A stretch of 45,293 nucleotides of DNA from Coxiellaceae bacterium (GTDB lineage: Bacteria > Pseudomonadota > Gammaproteobacteria > Comchoanobacterales > Comchoanobacteraceae). Below, piece after piece: positions 8,169-15,258 of the stretch. The number at the start of each line of letters is the position of its first letter. The stretch's first letter is position 1. A program made the position numbers and the translations under genes. Where the stretch lies: the NCBI GenBank assembly GCA_902603055.1, contig CACKTD010000007.1:1-45293 (forward strand). Reading direction: 5' to 3'. The notes under the pieces were generated by a model, which was not told the origin of the DNA, searched no databases, and saw nothing but the letters and a program-made list of their open reading frames with translations.

Positions 8169-10332
8169 TATATTTATTCCAAATTGTTTTTGATCGTGAT
8201 TGAAAAACATTTACTGTCCACATATAGGTTAAAAGCACCCACCCAATCCACATCATCGATGCAAATGGATGCTGAGCAAACGTGGTACTTTGATAAGCTA
8301 ATATACCCATAAGGTATGCTAAAACTGTTGACCATACTAAAGACAAGATTGCCCATTTACTCGATGCTTCTTTGCTGATAGCAGCAATGGTTGACATGCA
8401 TGGGAAATACAAAAGCGCAAACACTAAAAATGCAAATGCACTTTCACTGGACCCAAAACGCTCCACCATTTGAGAGTAAGCTAAGTGATGAAAATTAGTT
8501 GCAGCAACACTGATGTCACTATTTGCAAACAAGTGTGGAAATGAATCTAAAAACTGAACCCAGCCTTCATGGATCTGTTGCAAAATTGGAGTTGTGGGCA
8601 TTGTAACCTGTGCGTACAGTGTATTCATAGTACCAACGACAACTTCTTTTGCCAATAAACCTGCAATTAATCCAACGGTTGCCTGCCAATTATCTACAGA
8701 AATCCCCATCGGCAAGAACAAATAGGTAATGGCCTTTGCAATATAAGCGAGCACACTCCCTTCCATTTCTAGACCATCTAAAAATACTAGATTAGAATCA
8801 AAGTGCATCAATAACGTCAAAACCGCTGTGAGTGGAATAATATAACGTGCAGCCCTTTCAATAAAACGAATAGACTGTTTGATTGCAGCACGCACTAAAA
8901 TTTTCAAATTTGGCCATTGATATGCTGGCATTTCCATAATCAATGGCAATGGCTCTTCTAGATCCAAGCTTGGCTGTAATAACATACCAGTTAATACAGA
9001 AGCCAATATCCCTATCAGATACAAAACAAAAATAATGTTATGCCCAGTTAATGGGAAAAATGCTGTAACCATGACAGCATAGATTGTTAGCCGGGCACCA
9101 CATGACATAAATGGCGCCATCATGATGGTCATCAATCGCTCTTGAGGCTGTCCTAATATACGCGTTGACAGCACACTAGGAACATTACATCCAAATCCAA
9201 TTATAAATGAGGCCATCGCTCGGCCAGGTAATCCAATTTTTCGCATTAAATGATCTAACAAAAATGCTGCACGAGCCATATACCCTGAATGCTCCAACCA
9301 ACCTAAACCAAAGAACATACAAAACAGCACCGGTGTAAACGTTAAAGTAGTGGCAATCCCTAGACCTAACCCGTTTCCTAAAAAGTTTGCTACCCAATTT
9401 GGTATGCCTAAAGTTATGAATAATTGGTATACCCCATCAACTAAAAGCGCATGTGTGATAGCATCGACTAAGATTTGGAAAATACCACCTAATTTTACAG
9501 TTAATGTAAATAACCCATACATGATGAGAAAGAATATAGGAATCCCTAAATATTTATCCAATACATAATGATCAATTTTACGTGTTATGGAACTTGGCTT
9601 CACTCGATGAATTGTTTGACATCGGCTTAGCATATTACTAATTTCTTGATATCTTAAGTCTGCGATTTCAATACTTATTGGATTTTCATGTATTTTCAAA
9701 AACTCTGCATTTGTAAACTGTCCCATTTCAAGCGTTCGTAAATCTGAATATGCCAACGACTCACAACCGCTTTGTTGAAACTGAAACTGCAGTTTTTTCC
9801 AAAAATTTAGTTCCGTATAGCCATGAAATGGTTTAAACGTGTAATTCTCGATAGCATCTTCAATCAAAGCATAATCTTTGCCAGAACACGCACACATTGC
9901 GATAACTGGACAATTTAAAGCTTTTGACATCACCGATACGTCAATGTCATACCCATGTTTTTCAGCTAAGTCAATTCGGTTAACCACAACGATTACAGGA
10001 ATACCCTGCTCTCGAAGCTGATAGGTTAAATATAAATTTCGTTGTAAAGAGAGTGCATCAAGGACATTTATTACACAATCAAAATCATGTTTGTGTAATT
10101 CTTCAAGTATATTGAAATTTACGCCTTCTTTAGCAGACTGAAGACTATATGTTCCTGGAAAGTCTATAACATCGACTTTTTCATCACGAGTAGTCTCCCA
10201 GATTCCGGATTCCAAGTTAAAGGTGACACCAGAATAGTTGCCAGCACGAGCTGAAAGTCCAGTCAATGAGTTAAATATTGTAGTTTTGCCACTGTTAGGA
10301 TTGCCAACCAGTGCAATTTTTTTATTCTTCAT
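8134..10332 (-). CDS. feoB: FeoB ferrous iron transporter
   Basis: This inner-membrane Fe(II) transporter has a cytoplasmic G-protein domain. Motifs are G1 GNPNSGKTT at the N-terminus, G3 DFPGTYSL and G4 NRID, followed by the helical spacer and two Gate-type membrane blocks. The blocks include the FGCNVPSVLSTR and MSCGARLTIYA stretches, whose Cys residues are conserved in FeoB, and the LLAKEVVVGTMNTLY segment. At 732 residues it is near the usual 750-775. I chose the ATG at 10332 (AAAAGAG upstream) over the TTG at 10347. It overlaps feoA by 11 nt, indicating coupled translation. It imports iron under low-oxygen conditions with FeoA and FeoC. Confidence 0.96.
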   Translation of the reverse strand: MKNKKIALVGNPNSGKTTIFNSLTGLSARAGNYSGVTFNLESGIWETTRDEKVDVIDFPGTYSLQSAKEGVNFNILEELHKHDFDCVINVLDALSLQRNLYLTYQLREQGIPVIVVVNRIDLAEKHGYDIDVSVMSKALNCPVIAMCACSGKDYALIEDAIENYTFKPFHGYTELNFWKKLQFQFQQSGCESLAYSDLRTLEMGQFTNAEFLKIHENPISIEIADLRYQEISNMLSRCQTIHRVKPSSITRKIDHYVLDKYLGIPIFFLIMYGLFTLTVKLGGIFQILVDAITHALLVDGVYQLFITLGIPNWVANFLGNGLGLGIATTLTFTPVLFCMFFGLGWLEHSGYMARAAFLLDHLMRKIGLPGRAMASFIIGFGCNVPSVLSTRILGQPQERLMTIMMAPFMSCGARLTIYAVMVTAFFPLTGHNIIFVLYLIGILASVLTGMLLQPSLDLEEPLPLIMEMPAYQWPNLKILVRAAIKQSIRFIERAARYIIPLTAVLTLLMHFDSNLVFLDGLEMEGSVLAYIAKAITYLFLPMGISVDNWQATVGLIAGLLAKEVVVGTMNTLYAQVTMPTTPILQQIHEGWVQFLDSFPHLFANSDISVAATNFHHLAYSQMVERFGSSESAFAFLVFALLYFPCMSTIAAISKEASSKWAILSLVWSTVLAYLMGILAYQSTTFAQHPFASMMWIGWVLLTYMWTVNVFQSRSKTIWNKYNDTQSNQNHIS

Positions 10333-10558
10333 ATACTCTTTTATCAAATAGTAGGACCGATGCTTCTTTTTTCCTTAGAGCAACACTATTACCACGGAAG
10401 GCAATCTGTACCATATCATTAAAAGGGGACAATGAAACAATCTCGCATTCAGTACCAGGCAATAGTCCCAATGAGACTAAATTGGATGCATAATCACTAT
10501 TTTTAGCAAATGATCTGAATACGAGACGCTCGCCTATTTTAAATTCGCTTAGGTCCAT
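10322..10558 (-). CDS. feoA: FeoA, SH3-like ferrous iron transport accessory protein
   Basis: This 78-residue protein has the FeoA SH3-like fold pattern: an N-terminal L(x)ExKIGERL stretch, LVSLGLLPGTECEIVSLSPF in the middle (the family signature LGLxPGxxxxV), then MVQIAFRGNSVALRKKEA. It is thought to modulate the FeoB G domain. It is the first gene of feoABC. The ATG has no Shine-Dalgarno and a promoter -10 lies 6 nt upstream, suggesting a leaderless message. Confidence 0.93.
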   Translation of the reverse strand: MDLSEFKIGERLVFRSFAKNSDYASNLVSLGLLPGTECEIVSLSPFNDMVQIAFRGNSVALRKKEASVLLFDKRVYEE

Positions 10559-10594
10559 TGTAATAATTTACAGCAAACAAGCGAATACCGTCAA
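10559..10594 (-). promoter_or_regulatory. feoABC promoter with a TGTAA-N4-TTACA palindrome over the -10
   Basis: On the minus strand, TTGACG (10589-10594), an 18-nt spacer and TAAATT (10565-10570) end 6 nt before the feoA ATG. A perfect inverted repeat TGTAA-N4-TTACA (10559-10572) covers the -10 and the predicted start, as a repressor site would. It does not match the usual Fur box hexamers (GATAAT) well, so the regulator is unknown. Confidence 0.5.
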
Positions 10595-10600
10595 GTATAA

Positions 10601-11050
10601 TTAAAACGGGATGTCATCATCCTCAATCATTTTTGACTCTGGAGCCTGAGTTGGATTAGCTGTCATGGAGGGCTCTTTTGCCATTGGTCTTGGAGCATTC
10701 CCTGTGTCATCCATGCGACGGTCGAGCATTTGTAAGTTATCTGCAACAATTTCTGTGGTTTGTTTTTCGACATTATTGTTATCTTGCCATTTACGTGTTC
10801 TTAACTTACCTTCGATATAAACCTTAGAGCCGCGCTTTAAATACTCCCCAGCAATTTCTGCTAAACGGGTAAATAACACTACACGATGCCATTCAGTCTG
10901 ATCTTTAAAATCACCTGTTTGTTTATCCTTCCATCGCTCAGATGTCGCAATTGAGATGTTCGTAACTGCAGATCCTGATGATGTATAACGAATTTCTGGG
11001 TCTTGACCTAGGTTCCCAACTAAAATAACTTTATTAATTCCACTTGACAT
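10601..11050 (-). CDS. ssb: Single-stranded DNA-binding protein
   Basis: This 149-residue protein has an OB-fold domain, residues 1-110 ([20 protein letters not shown], then [28 protein letters not shown]). A flexible Pro-rich linker follows, ending with the conserved acidic tip DDDIPF that recruits replication and repair proteins. It binds ssDNA as a tetramer. The ATG at 11050 has a strong GAGGAAG Shine-Dalgarno. It follows the MFS gene on the same strand by 17 nt, an arrangement seen in several gammaproteobacteria, and precedes feoA. Confidence 0.97.
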   Translation of the reverse strand: MSSGINKVILVGNLGQDPEIRYTSSGSAVTNISIATSERWKDKQTGDFKDQTEWHRVVLFTRLAEIAGEYLKRGSKVYIEGKLRTRKWQDNNNVEKQTTEIVADNLQMLDRRMDDTGNAPRPMAKEPSMTANPTQAPESKMIEDDDIPF

Positions 11051-11067
11051 GTAAACTTCCTCTTAAA

Positions 11068-12228
11068 CTATATTTGTGCATATTGTACACGTAAATTTAG
11101 CATTCTTAAATACGCAATCCAAAAAAGAATCATTAATGCTAAAAATGCGAATATCACTGGCATTGGCCAGATTTGAGATTGATACCCTACCATAAGACTT
11201 ATAGTAAATACACCCAATTGCATAAACATATAAAAAATACCTAATATACCCCCCCTACTTTCAGAAGGGACATTTTCTGTCAAATAAACAGGTAGTATCG
11301 ATTCCATGATACCGAAAGCACCAATAAAAACAGTAAGTCCAAAAACCATGGAGCCTTTGTAGCATATGCATAAGATACCTAACATCATCGCAACAAATGT
11401 GGGTAAAATCTTATCATAACAACCAGACTGAAATTTGCGAAATTGAGATACAAACATCAAGACAACAAGGCTTGAGATTAACATACAAGGAACGTATGTT
11501 TTCATGATTGCAAGAGAAGAACCATATTGTGCTACGAAGTAGCGAGGCATTAACATAAAAACTGACGTAAACACCCCATGCATCAAAAACACACTCACCA
11601 CACTAATAAAAAAAGGTTTCTCTTTGATGTAGTTGAGATAGTTAGATACCCCTTGGCGTTCACGGATAGGTGCATCAGGCACTGCCGTGTTCAACCAAAT
11701 TATCGCGATACCAACCAAAGCTGCCATTAAAAGAAAAATATTATTAATACCTATTGAGAGATCCAAAATTGGGGCCACACTTATTGCAAGGAAAAATGAG
11801 ATACCGATCATAGAACCAATCACTCCTAAAACCATTGGACGATACTTTTCAACAGTCAAATCCATTGCATAAGCAGATAAAACACCATTAATTGCACCAG
11901 CACCCTGCAGTGCACGTGCAAAAATAAGCATATATATATTAGTCGCAAAAGACGCTAAAAAACTTCCCAACATGAAAAAGCTCAGTCCAATGTTCAGGGT
12001 CTGTTTTCTACCAATACGATCCGATAACCAGCCAAAGGGAATTTGTCCTAACCCCTGAAATAGTCCATAAATACCAACAGCAACACCAACCCCCCAAATG
12101 CTCGTTTGAAATGTACTAGTATGTAATGCCAAAATTGGAACGATAATCATTAAACCGAATATTCTCAAAGCGGAAATCAACCCCAATGAAACACCCGTTT
12201 TTAATGCTTGTCGTAATTCATTATTCAT
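11068..12228 (-). CDS. Major facilitator superfamily transporter (YajR-like)
   Basis: This 386-residue protein with 12 predicted membrane helices carries the MFS loop 2-3 motif in GQIPFGWLSDRIGRKQ and a second motif RALQGAGAINGVLSAYAMD (motif B-like). It resembles the ssb-linked YajR branch of drug:H+ antiporters but lacks the C-terminal YAM domain. The substrate is unknown. The ATG overlaps the stop of the upstream unknown gene (ATGA), so it is translationally coupled to it. Confidence 0.85.
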   Translation of the reverse strand: MNNELRQALKTGVSLGLISALRIFGLMIIVPILALHTSTFQTSIWGVGVAVGIYGLFQGLGQIPFGWLSDRIGRKQTLNIGLSFFMLGSFLASFATNIYMLIFARALQGAGAINGVLSAYAMDLTVEKYRPMVLGVIGSMIGISFFLAISVAPILDLSIGINNIFLLMAALVGIAIIWLNTAVPDAPIRERQGVSNYLNYIKEKPFFISVVSVFLMHGVFTSVFMLMPRYFVAQYGSSLAIMKTYVPCMLISSLVVLMFVSQFRKFQSGCYDKILPTFVAMMLGILCICYKGSMVFGLTVFIGAFGIMESILPVYLTENVPSESRGGILGIFYMFMQLGVFTISLMVGYQSQIWPMPVIFAFLALMILFWIAYLRMLNLRVQYAQI

Positions 12229-12755
12229 GAGGGGAGTCCTTTAGATTTCATTAGAGTCTGGTAAATAACCTCTGCATTCTTTACATGAACATCATAAACA
12301 TAAATGACTTTATATCTTTTCAAATCTTCTAACCTCAGTAAAGATGCATCCACAAATAAATATCCTGATTTGGATTGACACTCAAAATCAAATGAATCTA
12401 TAAACTGTTTACTTAGATAGGCTTCCAAACTATGATCCATGCTTTCAGAAAAATTTTTTTTATTCTCAACCCGGATATGCACAGGATCCTTTACTTTCAT
12501 CTCAGAAAATATGGCAACACCTGATTCATCACCCCCTAGTATTAAAACCTGTGATGAGGTTTGCAATTCATAGATACACATCTTTGCAACACGCTGACTT
12601 AACTCCAGCCAAGAATTATCTTGCTCTCGAGGATGCAATCCAGCAATCCACTTAAAATCACGCTCTATCATTGAAACTAAACCAACATAGCCGAGGCCTT
12701 TTTGATCTTTTAAGAAAGTGTTATGGTTATAAGCAATAAATGAAGTTGTCAACAT
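12225..12755 (-). CDS. Unknown 176-residue soluble protein
   Basis: The protein is not recognised. It is soluble with no signal peptide or membrane segment. A hydrophobic strand followed by acidic residues (VLILGGDESGVAIFSEM, about residues 89-105) and a later strand-helix unit (YKVIYVYDVHVKN) suggest an alpha/beta fold. It is the first gene of the minus-strand run leading into the MFS gene and ssb, overlaps the MFS gene by 4 nt, and has a good promoter upstream. Confidence 0.6.
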   Translation of the reverse strand: MLTTSFIAYNHNTFLKDQKGLGYVGLVSMIERDFKWIAGLHPREQDNSWLELSQRVAKMCIYELQTSSQVLILGGDESGVAIFSEMKVKDPVHIRVENKKNFSESMDHSLEAYLSKQFIDSFDFECQSKSGYLFVDASLLRLEDLKRYKVIYVYDVHVKNAEVIYQTLMKSKGLPS

Positions 12756-12767
12756 ATTTGTACTTTG

Positions 12768-12797
12768 ATAATATCACAGTATTGTTTTATTTGCCAA
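12768..12797 (-). promoter_or_regulatory. Promoter of the unknown gene-MFS-ssb run
   Basis: On the minus strand, TTGGCA (12792-12797), an 18-nt spacer and TATTAT (12768-12773) each match sigma-70 hexamers at 5 of 6 positions. The start codon at 12755 lies 12 nt past the -10, leaving a very short leader. Its -35 overlaps the -35 of the opposite promoter. Confidence 0.55.
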
Positions 12798-12820
12798 ACT
12801 AGACTTTACAAGAGCATTAT
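12791..12820 (+). promoter_or_regulatory. Candidate pcnB promoter
   Basis: TTGCCA (12791-12796), an 18-nt spacer and CATTAT (12815-12820) end 16 nt before the pcnB ATG. The -35 is the other strand of the near-palindrome TTGCCAA used by the divergent promoter, so the two RNA polymerase sites would exclude each other. Confidence 0.45.
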
Positions 12821-12836
12821 CGGGACTTAACTAGAA

Positions 12837-14090
12837 ATGAATTTTATTAAAAAATTATTGGATTTACTGAGCAGGCTATGGATTAGCAATAAGCTCAAAC
12901 CAACCATATACACTGCAGATCAACACCTCATCGAGGCCAAATCAATTCAAAGCGCTGCCAGAAAAATTGCCAATAGATTACAAAATGCAGGCTTTACGGC
13001 TTATGTAGTAGGCGGGGCTATTAGGGACATTCTACTCAACCAGCATCCAAAAGACTTTGATATTGTTACTAATGCTAAACCAGAACAAATCAAGCCACTA
13101 TTTAAGAAAGAAAGAGCTATCATCATTGGTAGGCGTTTTAAAATTGTTCACGTAACCATTGGCACCCATACATTGGAAGTATCCACTTTTAGGTCATCTA
13201 AACAAGGTACAATGGATCAGGATGGGATGCGTATCAATGACAATGCATACGGACGAATTGAGGAAGATGTTTTACGTAGAGACTTCACAATTAATGGTTT
13301 GTATTTTGATCCGATCAGCCTTGAAATGTATGACTTTATAAATAGTAAACAAGATATTACGAACAAAATCATCAAAGTTATTGGGACTCCAGAAAAGCGC
13401 TTCATTGAAGATCCTGTACGTATGCTTCGTGCAGCTCGACTTGCAGCAAAACTAAATTTTCAAATCAGCGAAGATTGTTTAGATGCAATTGCTAAAAACA
13501 AAAATTCACTCGCAAAAGTTTCTTCTGATCGCTTGTCTTTAGAAATTCAAAAACTTTTCTATGGTGGCTATGGGCAAAAATCCCTTGAAAAGCTATATAG
13601 TTTAAGTCTTTTTTCAGTGCTTTTCCCACAAACACAATCATGTATTGAGAATCCTAAGATCAGCAAACAAGTGAAATTATTACTATCACAATCCATGTAC
13701 AATGCAGATCGTCGATTTAAATCAGGTAAATCACTTAGTACAGCGTTCCTATTTGCTACACTCTTATGGTGGCCACTTAAGGAGCGTTTAAGAGCACTAA
13801 ATCATCGGGACAAAGACTACTCCAAGAAGTACTTAGAAGCATGCCAAGCAGTTATAAATACACAACAAAGTACTCTGCGAATTCCTAAAAAAATTGCTGA
13901 TGGCGTCATTGCAATTTGGAACTTCCAATACACCTTCTCCAAAGGTGATACATATGACGTGGAGCGAATATTAAGAGCACCTCGATTTAGAGCAAGTTTA
14001 GACTTATTGGTCTTAAGAGCTCATGTTAACGAACCCGTTTGGTGGCAAGCAGCAAAATGGTCCAATTTGTCTAATGAACAAACAGCCTGA
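12837..14090 (+). CDS. pcnB: Poly(A) polymerase I
   Basis: This enzyme adds 3' poly(A) tails to RNA, promoting decay. It is 417 residues long. The class II nucleotidyltransferase core shows GG in YVVGGAIRDILLNQHPKDFDIVT (about residue 57), where D-x-D supplies the metal-binding aspartates. Next come the RRFKIVHV strand, the RRDFTINGLYFDP motif and the helical domain with RFIEDPVRMLRAARLAAKL. This set and the long N-terminal extension separate PcnB from CCA-adding enzyme only moderately, but the immediate downstream folK gives the classical pcnB-folK order of gammaproteobacteria. The ATG is at 12837. Confidence 0.9.
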   Translation: MNFIKKLLDLLSRLWISNKLKPTIYTADQHLIEAKSIQSAARKIANRLQNAGFTAYVVGGAIRDILLNQHPKDFDIVTNAKPEQIKPLFKKERAIIIGRRFKIVHVTIGTHTLEVSTFRSSKQGTMDQDGMRINDNAYGRIEEDVLRRDFTINGLYFDPISLEMYDFINSKQDITNKIIKVIGTPEKRFIEDPVRMLRAARLAAKLNFQISEDCLDAIAKNKNSLAKVSSDRLSLEIQKLFYGGYGQKSLEKLYSLSLFSVLFPQTQSCIENPKISKQVKLLLSQSMYNADRRFKSGKSLSTAFLFATLLWWPLKERLRALNHRDKDYSKKYLEACQAVINTQQSTLRIPKKIADGVIAIWNFQYTFSKGDTYDVERILRAPRFRASLDLLVLRAHVNEPVWWQAAKWSNLSNEQTA

Positions 14091-14580
14091 CAATATTGCA
14101 TTTTTATCTCTAGGATCAAATGTAGGCTCCTGTACACAAAACCTCGCAAATGCAATCATACGCCTGAATACAGACAAAACTTCTGTAATTACTAGCTCTG
14201 ACTTTTATATTTCTGAAGCAATCACACCCAATCGCCAACCTGATTACTATAATTGTGTAGTTAAAATAACCACCCAGCTTAACCCAGAGAATTTGCTTGC
14301 ACTCTTAAAGACTATTGAGATTCATTTTGGGCGCTTTCAAGATGGTGATTTACAACCACGCATCATTGATCTTGATATACTTCTATTTAATCAAATTACC
14401 ATGCATTCAGAGCACCTAACAATACCTCACCCAAGAATGCATCTTCGAAAATTCGTACTCCTTCCCCTCATTCAAGTTTTAGGTGACAATCACTTAAACC
14501 GCGATTATTATCTAAACGCACTTCAATCCTTAAGCCATCAACGATGTGACCGTATTGAAACCAAAAATACCATAACATGA
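14074..14580 (+). CDS. folK: 2-amino-4-hydroxy-6-hydroxymethyldihydropteridine pyrophosphokinase
   Basis: HPPK transfers pyrophosphate from ATP to hydroxymethyl-dihydropterin in folate synthesis. It is 168 residues from the chosen ATG. The N-terminal motif LSLGSNVG, the catalytic-centre region GDLQPRIIDLDILLFN (family form RxxDLDIL) and IPHPRMHLRKFVLLPL are all visible. An upstream in-frame ATG at 14023 would add 17 residues before the conserved start. The ATG at 14074 overlaps pcnB by 17 nt and fits the family. Its substrate partner p-aminobenzoate may come from the CADD-like protein at 4322. Confidence 0.93.
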   Translation: MNKQPDNIAFLSLGSNVGSCTQNLANAIIRLNTDKTSVITSSDFYISEAITPNRQPDYYNCVVKITTQLNPENLLALLKTIEIHFGRFQDGDLQPRIIDLDILLFNQITMHSEHLTIPHPRMHLRKFVLLPLIQVLGDNHLNRDYYLNALQSLSHQRCDRIETKNTIT

Positions 14581-15212
14581 AACATCCTGAAGGTATCATT
14601 TTAATCCATGGCCTTGCCTCACCAGATTGGCTCTTGGAGCCCATGTCTAGGTATTTTAATAAAGAAGGTTTTGATTCAAGGATCATCCATTACCCTTCAC
14701 GAAGAAATGATATTGCCACTAATGTTGATTTCATCTGGAACCAAATTAAACCCTTGATTGAAAGCAATCAAAAATGGCACATAGTAGGTCATTCCCTTGG
14801 AGCCATTATTATTCAACATATTTTATCTAAGTATAAACCTAGAAATATTGGCCAAATTATTTTATTGGCGCCACCGAATCATGGTAGTAAAGTTTACAGC
14901 TTCCTTCAATCGCACCTTCCCATATCTCTTTATCTTGCAAGAATTAATCACTTACCACTTCAATTCCAAGAAGAGCCCATAGCACCGAATATCTGTAAAA
15001 ATTATGATTGCCACTTAATAGCTGGGCAGGTGTCGTGGACTCTTTTCGGTCTGTTTTTAGGGGAGCCAAGTGATGGTATCTTGACAGTATCTAGTACAAA
15101 AATTAATGGACTTAAATCCATACAGATCATTAATCAGGAGCATCTTTTCATGTTGTTTTCAAATGAAACATACCAAAGTATTTTAAAAATCCTACAAAAG
15201 AAAACCGATTGA
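14577..15212 (+). CDS. Lipase/esterase-like alpha/beta hydrolase
   Basis: This 211-residue protein has the alpha/beta hydrolase core: oxyanion-hole motif ILIHGLASPDW at the N-terminus, nucleophile elbow GHSLG (Ser about 73), an APPNHGSKV segment typical of triacylglycerol-lipase-like members, and a C-terminal DGILTVSSTK plus NQEHLFML giving candidate acid and His. There is no signal peptide, so it is probably cytoplasmic. The start overlaps the folK stop (ATGA), so it is translated with it. The substrate is unknown. Confidence 0.8.
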   Translation: MKHPEGIILIHGLASPDWLLEPMSRYFNKEGFDSRIIHYPSRRNDIATNVDFIWNQIKPLIESNQKWHIVGHSLGAIIIQHILSKYKPRNIGQIILLAPPNHGSKVYSFLQSHLPISLYLARINHLPLQFQEEPIAPNICKNYDCHLIAGQVSWTLFGLFLGEPSDGILTVSSTKINGLKSIQIINQEHLFMLFSNETYQSILKILQKKTD

Positions 15213-15258
15213 GTGTAGAGTAAGATTTGTGTTAACATAATAATATTACCGGTGATCC

